64,000 bases of DNA from positions 62,001 through 126,000 of the forward strand of contig CAXXSP010000047.1 of NCBI GenBank assembly GCA_963676605.2. The letters are read 5' to 3'. Shown in pieces: positions 24,303 to 34,002 of the stretch. Made by a program: the position numbers and the translations under genes. The stretch is from SABI01 sp963676605. GTDB taxonomy: Bacteria; Spirochaetota; Spirochaetia; Sphaerochaetales; Sphaerochaetaceae. Numbering within the stretch: position 1 is the first letter of the stretch; every line of letters starts with the position of its first letter. Below the pieces are notes generated by a model. It ran no database searches. It was given only the letters and a program-made list of their open reading frames with translations, and had not been told where the DNA came from.

Positions 24303-25841
24303 TTACTTACTTCTCCTGAGTCTCACGTGTTCAATATCGGGAGTGAACAGCTCTCTGAGATCATTGATTCCCAGATGCATCAGGGCCATCCTGTCGATAC
24401 CGAGTCCCCAGGCGAGAACAGGCACATCGATTCCGAGAGCCTTCGTCACCTCGGGACGGAAAATTCCTGATCCGCCGAGCTCGAACCAGCCGAGCACCGG
24501 GTGTTTGATATGCACCTCGATCGAGGGTTCCGTGAAGGGGAAATACCCCGGTACGTATTTGACTTCCTGAGCTCCTGCAACCTCTTCTGCGAAGAGTTTG
24601 AGAAGACCGAGGAGGTTCTTCAGGTTCACATCATCCCCGAGGACAATACCCTCTGTCTGATAGAAATCAGCCCCGTGGGTGGCATCGACCTGGTCATAGC
24701 GGAAACACCGTGCAATACCAAAGTATTTGCCGGGAACCTTCGCCTTCGGCAGCTGCCGTGCAGACAAGACCGTTCCCTGGGAGCGCATTACCTGACGACG
24801 GGTGAAATCATGGTCGAAGGAGTAGTTCCAGCCTCTTGATCCCGTCTCCCATCCGTTTTCGTGGGTGGCGGCGACCTGTGAGAGGTAGGGCTCTTCGATC
24901 TTCTTTGCGTGAGACGGGTTTTTCACATAGTAGACATCGTGGATATCACGTGCTGAGTGGAACTGAGGCATGAACAGGGCATCGCCGTTCCAGAACTCGT
25001 TCTCGACGAGGGAACCGTCGAATTCCTCGAACCCGAGGGAAACGAGTTTATCCTTCACCCACTGCAGGTATTCGCTGTAGGGGTTACGTCGTCCAGGTAT
25101 CAGACGGGCAGAAGGGGTATTCAGTGAGTAGGGACGGAAACTCTTTCCCTTCCACTCTCCACTGGAGAGGAGGGAGGAGGTCACTGAACCAAGCTCCTCA
25201 CCTGTGATATGTGCAGCGAGAAGTGCTTCCTTCGCCTTGTTACCTTCTTCGGTAAGGGCGTAGATCACCTCTTCTCTCTCCACGATTTTGAACGGAGAGT
25301 CTGCTGCTCCCCTCTTCTTTGAGTTTTTCTTGATATATGAGAGCTCAACGGGAGTCAGGGAGGCCTCGGAAATCATTCCCTCAAGACCCTTCTTCAGGAC
25401 ATGAGGGGCGATAGCGAGTTCTTCGGGAAGTTCTTCATTCAGAAGCTGTGCAACATTCCCCTCTCCCATCTTACACACTCTCGCTTTGCTGAGCTGACCG
25501 AAGGCGGAACCGATACTGCTTTTCTCAAGCCCGAGCTTATGAGCAATTTCAGGGAGGCTGAGCGGTCCGTTCCGCTTCAGGAGGTCAACGATCCGTACCG
25601 GGGGTGTACCGAGATCAACTTCCTTCTTTCCATGATCGGTAAGTTCATACCACACGGATGTGCTTCGGGATGTTTCCGACAGATACCCCTTCCCTGCCAG
25701 CCAGCTGAAAGCCTGGTTACAGTGTCCTATCTGATAATCGAGCTCCTTGATGAGTCGTTCTGTTGTAATCTCTTCTCCCACAGAAACGTGTCTCAGCAAC
25801 CTGATCTCGAGCGGATGCAGGTTCCTTACATCTATTTCCAT
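24303..25841 (-). CDS. pheS: Phenylalanine--tRNA ligase alpha subunit, archaeal/eukaryotic type
   Basis: 512 residues, against about 330 in ordinary bacteria. The extra N-terminus holds tandem winged-helix DNA/tRNA-binding-fold modules (about residues 1-200), as in archaeal/eukaryotic PheS. The class II catalytic core follows: motif 2-like VMRSQGTVLSARQL and KYFGIARCFRYDQVDATHGADFYQTEGIV, and motif 3 GLGIDRMALMHLGINDLREL. Ligates phenylalanine to tRNA-Phe together with PheT. A GTGAGG site precedes the ATG. Confidence 0.94.
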   Translation of the reverse strand: MEIDVRNLHPLEIRLLRHVSVGEEITTERLIKELDYQIGHCNQAFSWLAGKGYLSETSRSTSVWYELTDHGKKEVDLGTPPVRIVDLLKRNGPLSLPEIAHKLGLEKSSIGSAFGQLSKARVCKMGEGNVAQLLNEELPEELAIAPHVLKKGLEGMISEASLTPVELSYIKKNSKKRGAADSPFKIVEREEVIYALTEEGNKAKEALLAAHITGEELGSVTSSLLSSGEWKGKSFRPYSLNTPSARLIPGRRNPYSEYLQWVKDKLVSLGFEEFDGSLVENEFWNGDALFMPQFHSARDIHDVYYVKNPSHAKKIEEPYLSQVAATHENGWETGSRGWNYSFDHDFTRRQVMRSQGTVLSARQLPKAKVPGKYFGIARCFRYDQVDATHGADFYQTEGIVLGDDVNLKNLLGLLKLFAEEVAGAQEVKYVPGYFPFTEPSIEVHIKHPVLGWFELGGSGIFRPEVTKALGIDVPVLAWGLGIDRMALMHLGINDLRELFTPDIEHVRLRRSK

Positions 25842-26209
25842 ACCGGCCTCACTTCATTCTTGTATCTTCAAAAATACCCTGTGGTTACAGGATGAAGCTT
25901 ATTGTACCGATAAGTGAGAAAAAATAAAAGGGTTCCGTAAGGGGATGAAACAAGGGGATTCAGAACTCTTCTCTTTAGTCTGTTCCAGGGATGTGATGAC
26001 AGGAATTCCGAAGACGCGAAGCAACATCGTTCCCCCTCAGGTTATTAACCAGAGAAGCATCGCAGACACATGCCTGTGTACAGCCATTCACGGAAGATCA
26101 GGAATAGCATGTGAGTGTGGTTTTCTTATATAAGTATGACCTACTAAACCTATTCTGGTTAAGTAGACCATTTAGAGCGTATCTGATATAATGGGGACGG
26201 AGGCCCGTT
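25842..26209. other. Intergenic gap with the antitoxin/toxin promoter
   Basis: No gene is credible here. The right end carries a plus-strand promoter: TAGACC (26164-26169), 17-bp spacer, perfect TATAAT (26187-26192), and then GGAGG before the antitoxin ATG at 26210. The left part, upstream of pheS, is without recognisable hairpins. Confidence 0.6.
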
Positions 26210-26455
26210 ATGATGGTGAATATCTCAGAAGCAAAAGCAAAACTATCGAAACTCATTGAACTGGCATATTATGGAGAGACCGTGATTATAGCGAAGAACA
26301 ATCTTCCACTCGTGGATCTCGTTCCTCACAAGATCGAAAAACCGAGAGTTCTCGGACTGCTGAAAGGCTCCTTCAAAGTTCCTGACGATTTTGACTCCGA
26401 AAGTCCTGAAATCGAACAGATGTTCTATGGTGATGATCATGAATATTCTCATTGA
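26210..26455 (+). CDS. Type II antitoxin, Phd/YefM-like
   Basis: 81 residues. VNISEAKAKLSKLIELAYYGETVIIAKNNLPLVDLVP (seen from residue 3) is the Phd/YefM prevent-host-death fold; the C-terminal 30 acidic residues (DDFDSESPEIEQMFYGDD) are the likely toxin-neutralising tail. It should dimerise on its own promoter and hold VapC inactive. The toxin gene begins inside its 3' end, the standard coupled arrangement. Confidence 0.88.
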   Translation: MMVNISEAKAKLSKLIELAYYGETVIIAKNNLPLVDLVPHKIEKPRVLGLLKGSFKVPDDFDSESPEIEQMFYGDDHEYSH

Positions 26456-26813
26456 CACTCATATATTTCTCTGGGCCCTGAGCGAACCGGAAAAACTCAC
26501 CGAACAGCAGCGTGCAGCACTTGAGACGAGAGGGAACACAATATATGTAAGTGCAGTATCGATTGCCGAGATCATGATCAAGTCTTCGCTTGGAAAACTC
26601 ACCGTTCCGTTTAACCCGGTTACGATTGCAGAAGAGACAGGATTCGATGTGCTCGAATACCGGGGTGAGGACGCCCTTCTCCTCGCGGACCTTCCGTTCC
26701 ACCACAGAGATCCGTTCGACAGGATGATCATCACTCAAGGCATCGCTCACGACTTTCCTATCATGACCCGTGATGAGACATTCTCTCTCTACTCGTGTAC
26801 GCTCTTCTCCTGA
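26439..26813 (+). CDS. vapC: VapC-family PIN-domain toxin
   Basis: 124 residues. PIN-domain ribonuclease; acidic residues expected for Mg binding are all present: Asp6 (ILIDTHIFLWAL), Glu44 (SIAEIMIKS), Asp91/Asp94 (HHRDPFDRM) and Asp112 (TRDETF). The FHHRDPFDR form is typical of the COG3744 branch. Start set at 26439, 17 bp inside the antitoxin gene; an ATG 6 bp earlier is also in frame. It looks intact, so the pair is probably functional. Confidence 0.88.
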   Translation: MNILIDTHIFLWALSEPEKLTEQQRAALETRGNTIYVSAVSIAEIMIKSSLGKLTVPFNPVTIAEETGFDVLEYRGEDALLLADLPFHHRDPFDRMIITQGIAHDFPIMTRDETFSLYSCTLFS

Positions 26814-27249
26814 GGTGCTGTACAAAATACATGACTCAACATCAGGTCTATGGAATCATTAGTCATATCTGCTTTGCATGAATATTTCCTCTCATACTAA
26901 TCCTTCGAGAATGCATAACCGATACCTATCTGTTTCGGTATCAAAGAAGGCGCATTAAGAAATCTCCTGAGTTATAATTTTAGCGAAGAATGTACAGTGT
27001 CTCGATTTTGTGACTCTATACAGGGAACAGTTCCTTCAAGGCCTCTATGCCGGTCCATTCCGGACCGGCTCATACCATCTGACCGGAGCATCCTGACTTT
27101 CCCCTCTCTCATAACCAACAGCTCTCCTGAGCTTTTTCGCCTCCCCTCAGATATATTTTTATACAAAAATGTAAATTTTGAGAATTTATTGACAGGAATT
27201 AATGAGTGATGTATATTTATGCAAAACTTGAATAATAAAAGGGTTTATA
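26814..27249. other. Intergenic gap with hairpins and the peptide-operon promoter
   Basis: No gene seen. GCCGGTCC (27049-27056) and GGACCGGC (27062-27069) form a perfect hairpin without a T-run; AGCTC/GAGCT followed by TTTT (27120-27137) is a short terminator-like hairpin. The plus-strand promoter of the next operon is TTGACA (27189-27194), 17-bp spacer, TATATT (27212-27217). The motif TTTATRCAAAA occurs at about 27148 and again at about 27216, bracketing that promoter, and may be an operator. Confidence 0.6.
27189..27217 (+). promoter_or_regulatory. Promoter of the peptide-catabolism operon
   Basis: Consensus TTGACA, 17-bp spacer and TATATT, 32 nt before the ATG at 27250. It is the only strong promoter I find in front of the co-directional block that runs to 41360. 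Confidence 0.7.
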
Positions 27250-28454
27250 ATGGGATCATCACTCACAGAGACATTATTCGGAGATGAAAAAGTAAATCTG
27301 AAAGCACTCAAGAAGAAAGCGTACAACTTTCGATGGGCGGAAGTGGAAGAGGGAGTCATCCCCCTCACAGCAGCAGACCCGGACTTCCCGGTAGCGCCTG
27401 AAATCGTGCAGGCTCTCACAGAGTACGTTTCTGATGGATACTTCTCATACACCCCGCACACAGGACTTCCCGAATTCAAACGTTCGATCGCACGCTACCT
27501 CAACGAGAAGAAACAGGAACAGGTGGACCCTGAGCTTGTCCTTCCTATCGACAGTGCCGCAAGAGGAATGTACGTCATCACGAAAACAGTTTCTGCAGCC
27601 CGGCGATGAGGTGATTATCTTCGACCCGGTCGATTACCTGTTTCGTGAATCGACCCTTGCCGCAGGCGGAGTCCCCGTCCTTTTTCCTGCAGAAGTGACC
27701 TCATCCGAGACCCTTGATCTCTCTCGTCTTGAACAGTACATCACGGAAAAGACCAGAATGATCTGTCTCTGCAATCCTCACAACCCGCTCGGTCTAGTCT
27801 ACTCAGAAGAGGATCTCAGGCATATCCTTACTCTCGCGAATACTCATGATCTGTGGATCATGAACGATGAGATCTGGTCTGATATCGTATATAAGGAGAG
27901 ACCCTTTACCAGCATCCTCTCCCTCGGAAAGGAACTGAACAGAAAGACCCTCTCGGTCTTCGGGTTCTCTAAAAGTTTCGGTATCGCCGGTCTGAGAGCC
28001 GGCTGTCTGTACGCGCATGATTCCAAAATATTCGAACGCCTGAGTGAGCAGGCGGAAGTGAGAACAACAGCAGGAGGTATTACAAGCCTCTCGCAGATTG
28101 CAGGCATGACGTGCCTCGATTCCTGCGGTTACTGGCTCGATGCGTTCCTTGAACACCTCAGCGCAAACCGTGATTACGCGTATGAGAGAATCAATGCGAT
28201 GAACAATATCAGCTGCAGAAAAACCTCAGGCAACCTACCTGATGTTCATCGATATCACACAGACGGGAATGGATTCGGAAACTTTCGTACAGAGACTTCG
28301 CAATGAGGCGAAGCTTGCCGTCGTTCCCGGCACGCCCCGCTTCTTCGGTCCCGGTGCGGCGGGGTACGTCCGCATGTGCTTTGCAACTTCCCGCTCCCTT
28401 CTCAAAGAGGGTCTGGACAGGCTGGAGAACTGGCTGGAGACGAACGGGAGCTGA
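27250..28454 (+). pseudogene. MalY/PatB-type PLP enzyme (cystathionine beta-lyase-like), two frameshifts
   Basis: Read across two frame changes the product is 400 residues of the MalY/PatB C-S lyase/aminotransferase family: N-terminal NFRWAEVEEGVIPLTAADPDFPVAPEI region, LCNPHNPLGLVYSEEDL, and PLP lysine in VFGFSKSFGIAGLRAG. The frame moves +1 in the A-run at 27583-27586 and again in the A-run at 28219-28223; deleting one A at each site gives exactly 401 codons with no other damage. The gene is therefore either very recently broken or, more likely, miscalled at two bases. First gene of the peptide operon; beta-elimination of sulfur amino acids from imported peptides would fit. Confidence 0.85.
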
Positions 28455-28529
28455 GGCTCCCCTGAATACGCTATACGGCATGAATTTACCATGCACGATA
28501 TAAAGAGAACTTCCATGGAGGAAAAGTGA

Positions 28530-30240
28530 ATGAAAAAAGTAAAGATGCTCATGATTCTTACAGCTGTTCTGCTTCTCACGCTTCCCACTGCAGTATTTGC
28601 AGGCGGTGCAAGTGAAACCGGAAGCACGCAGGCTGCCGCAAGCGGTCCTATCATCGTCGGAAGCAACAGTGCTCCGAGAACATTGAACCCGTTTGTTCTT
28701 CCCCAGCCGGCAGGATTCGATTGTCACAAACCTTATCTTCAACAACTTCGTTGAACCCGATAAGAACGGCATGATCGTAGGCGCACTGGCCGAATCGTTC
28801 TCTATCTCGGATGACGGCACCACCTACACCTTCAACCTCGCCGAAGGAGTGAAATGGCATGACGGTGAAGCTTTCGACGGCGATGACGTTGTGGCTACCT
28901 TCACGATGCTTGCTGACCCCGACTATAGTGGCGGTATCGACCGTGTCGGTCAGATCGTCGGAGTGGATGCCTTCAAGGAAGACCGGAGCAAGGGTATTTC
29001 CGGTATCACACTGAGCGCTGACAAGATGACAGTGACCATCACGATCAAGGCTCCTTCTGCTACCTTCCCTTCCCGGGCTCTATTTTCAGATCCTTCCCGA
29101 GCACTACATCAAAAACTTCAACCTCGCAGAGCTTGAGAAAGAACCCTTCAACTCCGCTCCCGTGGGCACTGGACCCTTCAAGTTCAAGGAATGGAAGGTT
29201 GGAGATTCGATCACCGTCGTAAAGAATGACGATTACTGGGCTGGAGAAGTGAAGTCCGACAGCATCATCGTGAAATTCGGTGAGCTCGTTGCTCTCACCA
29301 CGCAGCTGCAGACCGGTGAAATCGACATCCTCAAGGTCGAGGAAGAAGGATACAACACCTTTGCAGGAGATCCCAACTTCGTCCTGTATACTTACCCGAT
29401 GCTCAGTGTCGACTATGTCGGTTTCCGCACAGGTCCCGGTCGTGCCGCTGACACCAAAGGCGACCGCCCGGTATACAACAAGGACTATCCGTCAGGCTCT
29501 TGCCTACGCCACAAACAAGGAAGCTCTTGTTGATGGCGCCTATGGTGTGATGGGATATGAACATGACTCGATCTTCCCGAAAAACTCAATGGCAGACAGC
29601 CCGAATGACAACCCCTACACCTATAATATCGCAAAGGCAAAGAGCCTTATCGAAGGTGAAGGCTATGTTTATGAACAACACAACAAAGATCTACGAAAAG
29701 AACGGCAAACCTCTCAGCATCGAGATGTACTATGCAGAATCAAGCTCCCCTCAGGCTGCTATCCTGAAGGAACAGTGGAAAGCTGCCGGTGCCGAACTTG
29801 AGCTGAAGCTTGTTGACTTCGGTGCCCTGATCGATGTTCTGCTCCGCAAGAGCGATGCGAACGGCAATCTTTCCGGAGCCGCTGGTTTCAACCCCGACAC
29901 TGCCGGTACAGACTCGGCCTTCGATGCATACCTCCTCGGCTTCGCACAGGAATCCGATCCTCAGGAGTACGCACAGTATTTCGTGGACGATAATTTCTGG
30001 AATTTCTATCACTACGACAATGCCGATGTGAGAGCATGGTTTGCAGAGCAGGAAGTCACCACAGACCAGAATGAACGCAGTGCAATTCTGCACAAAATCT
30101 CAGAACAGATCACGGAAGATCTGCCCTGGTTCACCTATGCCGGTGAGAATGAGACGATTGTCGCCGGAGCGAATATCGGCGGACTCGATCCCGATACCCG
30201 CGGATATACTCTGAATGCAGAGACCTGGTATCTGAAATAA
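28530..30240 (+). pseudogene. Peptide ABC transporter substrate-binding protein, four frameshifts
   Basis: Reconstructed product 568 residues, SBP family 5, with a signal peptide ending VFAGG. Pieces in order: NFVEPDKNGMIVGALAESF, TYTFNLAEGVKWHDGEAFDG, GTGPFKFKEWKVGDSITV, RQALAYATNKEALVDG, and LGFAQESDPQEYAQYF. Single-base gains are placed at CCCC 28701-28704, CCC 29067-29069, GG 29482-29483 and TTT 29668-29670; removing one base at each restores exactly 569 codons. It would deliver peptides to the DppBCDF permease encoded further down. Because every segment is well preserved, true loss of function looks unlikely. Confidence 0.88.
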
Positions 30241-30257
30241 CAAACAAGAAACTGAAT

Positions 30258-30283
30258 CTGCAGCAGCCTTCGGGTTGCTGCAG
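30258..30283 (+). other. Intercistronic UUCG hairpin after the binding-protein gene
   Basis: An 11-bp stem (30258-30268 with 30273-30283, one G-U pair) closed by TTCG and not followed by T. As after tctC, a stable hairpin behind a binding-protein gene probably protects its mRNA and sets a higher level than the genes that follow. Confidence 0.6.
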
Positions 30284-30301
30284 AGTTATACAGGAACACT
30301 C

Positions 30302-31578
30302 ATGCTCTCCCAGAAGACAACACTCGACATTCTGAAAGACCCTCATCCGCATCGACACGCAGAACCCTCCTGGCGGTGAAGCAGCTCTCGTTTCCTATAT
30401 CGCGAAATTCTGCACTGAACTCGGCATACCTTCCACGATCTATACCTATGAAGGGAACAGGGCTAATATCTTGATCAGGATGGGAAAGGCAGAGGGAAGA
30501 AAATCTTGTTATTCTCGGCCATACCGATGTCGTGACAGCAGATGCTTCCCTATGGTCGCATGAGCCCTTTGCGGCAGAAGTCCATGACGGGTACCTCTAT
30601 GGCAGAGGCGCCCTGGACATGAAATACTTCATTGCTTCGGCCTTGAACTGCATGGCAGCCCTCGCACCCCGCGAAACAGAGATGAAACACTCCCTCACCT
30701 GCCTGTTCACCGCAGACGAGGAAACCGGAAGCACCTTCGGCCTGCCACGTGTCCTGACTGAGGAAGGCATCGGTGAGAGTCTGAAAGGGTCGATCGTCCT
30801 GAATGAAGGAGGAGGCTTCGCCCTCTATCAGGGAAACGACTGTCATTACCTGTACGAGACGGGTCAGAAATCGGTGTGCTCGCTAAGAGTCTCGATTCCC
30901 GAACTGCCTGATACAAATCCCTATTTCCCCTCTCTCGAGCATGAGGCCATCATGGTTGAGACGATCAGACGCCTCCAGAATCTTGAACTCGACGCTGAGA
31001 TACCCGAGACCATTCAGGCGCTTCAGAAAGCTTTCCTTTCTTCCTCTTCAGAGAAAAAAGTACAGCAGCTGATAGACACCATGGCCTCATCCATGATAAC
31101 CGCCACGATACTGAAAAGCGGATCGAGACATGGGGAACTTCCCAAAGGAATAAAAGCGGCAGTCGATTTCGACTGCAGGATCCTTCCCCACATACAGCGC
31201 GAAGAGTTTGAGGAGAAAGTCAACTCTGCCGTGGCAGACCTGCCTGTACGCCTTGAAATACTCCGATATTCACAGGGCTACGAAGCGAAGGTGAGTGATG
31301 ATATCATCATTCTTCTGGAGAAAACTCTCATGAAACATGATAGAGAGATCAACTCACTCCTGCCCTTTATCACCCCGGGTTCGAATGACGGTAAGCACCT
31401 GATTCCCCTCGGGTGTGACGTGATCGGCTTCGCTCCCCTGGCGAAGGAGCAGACCTTCGCCGACATCATGCCCCTCATTCATGGTATCGATGAGAGGATA
31501 TCACTCGATTCGATAGAATTCTGCAGTAACGTCCTCACCGACTTCTGCAGTGCCTACCTTACAGGAGATAAACTGTGA
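30302..31578 (+). pseudogene. M20-family metallopeptidase, two frameshifts
   Basis: Reconstructed product 424 residues. M20 motifs: LVILGHTDVV (metal His and catalytic Asp), YGRGALDMKYF (bridging Asp), FTADEETGS (catalytic Glu) and VLNEGGGF. Single-base gains lie in CCC 30340-30342 and AA 30497-30498; removing them gives exactly 425 codons. The family cleaves di- and tripeptides or N-acyl amino acids with two zinc ions in the cytoplasm. A close co-family neighbour follows two genes later (32746). The stop overlaps the next GTG start. Confidence 0.87.
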
Positions 31579-32741
31579 ACCTAGATAAGATCCATCAGCT
31601 GGAAGAGGAACTGACAGCACAGAAGATAGACACACTCCTGATCCTCTCGAGAGAGGATTCCGACCCTGTCCTCTCCCTGCTCCTTCCTGTCCATGTCGTT
31701 GCGCAGAGCGCGATCATTTTAAGAAGCAATGGAGAGCATATCGTCATCACGGGACAGACCGATGCGAATATGTACAAGGCCTTCGGGATATTCGAGATTA
31801 TCACGGTGTCAACCTCGTTTGAACAGGAGCTGAAAAAAGTGCTCGAGCGAGTGAATCCGTCCTCTCTAGCACTGAATATCTCAGAGACTGATTATCTGTG
31901 CGACGGTCTTACGGTGGGTCAGTACAGCCTCCTCCAGGAGGTGCTCGGAGAGCAGAAACTTTCAAAGATAGAATGTTCTTCAGAGCCGGTGATCTCTCGT
32001 CTGAGAAGCATCAAGAGCACAAGTGAGAGAGAATACATCGCCACTGCCGTTGAGAAGACCTGCGCCATCTACTCAGAGGTTGCCTCTGCCATCAGAATCG
32101 GAATGAGTGAGAGTGACATCGGGGAGCTGTTCGTCGCAGGAATGAAACGACACGGCGTCGTGAATGCCTTCGGCGAACCCTACAGTTACCCGCTGATCTG
32201 CATCAACCGGTGCGGCCTCGCCCACCGGGAACCCAATCCCGCTCATATCCTTCAGGTACACGATATCCTGATCTGCGACTTCAGTGTCGTCTACAGGGGC
32301 TACTGCTCCGATATAGCACGGAGCTTTTTCGTTCTCGCCCCTGGCGAAAGTGAAGCTCCTCCGGAAGTATTGAAGGCATTCAACACGACCGTTTCCGCCA
32401 TCTCTGCGATCCTCGAGGGGATCCAGTCCGGCATGAAGGGCTATGAAGCCGATGCCCTCGGCCGGTCCGTGATAGAAGAAGCCGGCTATCCGACGATCCG
32501 TCATTCGGCCGGACATCAGCTCGGCATGAAAGTCCATGACGGAGGCACACCTCTTGCTCCCCCCTCCCGCGCTCTCTCAGAGGGAAGGATACAGGCCGGC
32601 GAGATCTATGCCGTAGAACCTACAGTCATTCAGGATGATGGAAAACCCTCCTTCATCGTTGAAGAGAATGTCGTGGTACTGGAAAAGGGTGTCCACATCC
32701 TCAGCGACCGACAGACGAACCTGTGGTATATCAGGAGGTAG
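31575..32741 (+). CDS. M24-family aminopeptidase (Xaa-Pro peptidase-like)
   Basis: 388 residues; GTG start overlapping the preceding stop (GTGA) with AGGAGA upstream. Creatinase/prolidase N-terminal domain to about residue 140, then the pita-bread catalytic domain with all five metal ligands: Asp in ICDFSVVYRG and CSDIARSFF, His in SAGHQLGMKVHDGG, Glu in YAVEPTV and VEENVVV. It removes N-terminal residues next to proline from peptides. Coupled tightly to the M20 genes on either side, so the two act on the same imported peptides. Confidence 0.92.
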   Translation: MNLDKIHQLEEELTAQKIDTLLILSREDSDPVLSLLLPVHVVAQSAIILRSNGEHIVITGQTDANMYKAFGIFEIITVSTSFEQELKKVLERVNPSSLALNISETDYLCDGLTVGQYSLLQEVLGEQKLSKIECSSEPVISRLRSIKSTSEREYIATAVEKTCAIYSEVASAIRIGMSESDIGELFVAGMKRHGVVNAFGEPYSYPLICINRCGLAHREPNPAHILQVHDILICDFSVVYRGYCSDIARSFFVLAPGESEAPPEVLKAFNTTVSAISAILEGIQSGMKGYEADALGRSVIEEAGYPTIRHSAGHQLGMKVHDGGTPLAPPSRALSEGRIQAGEIYAVEPTVIQDDGKPSFIVEENVVVLEKGVHILSDRQTNLWYIRR

Positions 32742-32745
32742 GTGG

Positions 32746-34002
32746 ATGAGAGTTTCTGATGAGAAAATCATAGAGATCTTCTCCACCATGATACAACTGG
32801 ACACCACTAACGATGAGCAGGCTATGACTGACTACATCGGTGGTATCCTGGACTCCCACGGCATTCACTATGAGATCATAGAACCCTCCCCGGGGAGAAC
32901 GAACCTCATCTCCCGACTGGGAGCAGAGCCTTCGGAGGCCACGGAACCTCCCGTCCTCTTCATAAGCCATACCGATGTGGTCGACTGTGAAAATCAGAAC
33001 TGGAGTGTCCCGCCATTCTCCGCCGAAGAGCGTGACGGAATGATCTACGGCCGCGGAACACTCGATACGAAATACCTGACAGCCATGCAGCTGGCAGCCT
33101 GCATAGAGCATAAAGATACTCCTCTTCCCTTCCCTCTCTACTTCATTGCAACCGCAGATGAAGAAAGAGGCAGCACTCACGGCATGCCGCATGTCGTCAC
33201 CTCCTATGGAAAGGCCTTCCTCCATGGCCGGGTGATCAACGAGGGAGGAGGCTTCCTTGTTCACAACAACAGGACATCCTACTACCTCTGCACCGCAGGG
33301 GAAAAGGGACGCTGCACGGTACAGGTGAGTATCGAGGGCACCGCAGGTCCCGCCTCCTTCAGGACAGAGGGAAAGGCGGTTGACAGATATGTGATGCTCC
33401 TGCAGCGCATAATGGAATATACCTTCGAGGAAGAAGAGACCGGGGTCGCCGGGCACTTCAGGGAAGTGCTGGGAGAAACTGTGAACAACCCGTTCCTCAA
33501 GAAGTTCGATTTCTACAATTCACACGATGCCTTCTCCCTGAGAAGCGTGAATATCGGGAGGCAGGTGAATGTCCTTCCTTCCATGATAAAGTTCGACCTT
33601 GAGATTCAGATGCTCCCGGGAAGAAAGAAAGAGAAAATCATCAGCATTCTCGATGAGCTCTTCGAGGGTATAGAGGGAGCTTCCTGGGAGATCACAGCCT
33701 TCCAGGAAGGCTTTGAGAGCGATCTCACAAGCTCCTTCTTCAAAACAATGGAAGAAACTGCCCTGACATATTATCCAGGGGAAGCCCTTCTTCCCGTATA
33801 CGCTCTGGGACGGACCGACGGACGGTTCCTCGGGACCCTGCCGTCTCACGTCTGGGGGTTCGCTCCTGTGAGCGAGGCTATCGGGTTTACCGAGGTTCTC
33901 CGTCTTGTCCATCAGGAGAATGAGCATATCGACCGTGATTCAGTGATCCTGGGAACCCGGTTCCTCAGCGATCTGCTTACAAAGACAGGAAACAGAACAT
34001 GA
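32746..34002 (+). CDS. M20-family metallopeptidase
   Basis: 418 residues; the ATG follows AGGAGGTAGGTGG. Intact paralogue of the frameshifted M20 gene upstream: FISHTDVVDCEN, YGRGTLDTKYL, ATADEERGS, VINEGGGF and the late metal His region ALGRTDGRFL. Likely a cytoplasmic dipeptidase or deacylase in peptide use. It lies 4 bp after one M24 gene and overlaps the next by ATGA. Confidence 0.92.
   Translation: MRVSDEKIIEIFSTMIQLDTTNDEQAMTDYIGGILDSHGIHYEIIEPSPGRTNLISRLGAEPSEATEPPVLFISHTDVVDCENQNWSVPPFSAEERDGMIYGRGTLDTKYLTAMQLAACIEHKDTPLPFPLYFIATADEERGSTHGMPHVVTSYGKAFLHGRVINEGGGFLVHNNRTSYYLCTAGEKGRCTVQVSIEGTAGPASFRTEGKAVDRYVMLLQRIMEYTFEEEETGVAGHFREVLGETVNNPFLKKFDFYNSHDAFSLRSVNIGRQVNVLPSMIKFDLEIQMLPGRKKEKIISILDELFEGIEGASWEITAFQEGFESDLTSSFFKTMEETALTYYPGEALLPVYALGRTDGRFLGTLPSHVWGFAPVSEAIGFTEVLRLVHQENEHIDRDSVILGTRFLSDLLTKTGNRT

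Noticed and set aside
25945..26133. 62-codon plus-strand frame between pheS and the antitoxin gene
   Set aside because: Irregular composition, no ribosome site, no similarity I can recall.
27250..31578. Programmed ribosomal frameshifting as the cause of the frame changes
   Set aside because: Eight unrelated sites with different bases, no common slippery motif, stop codon placement or stimulatory structure; no natural gene set uses so many shifts in one direction.
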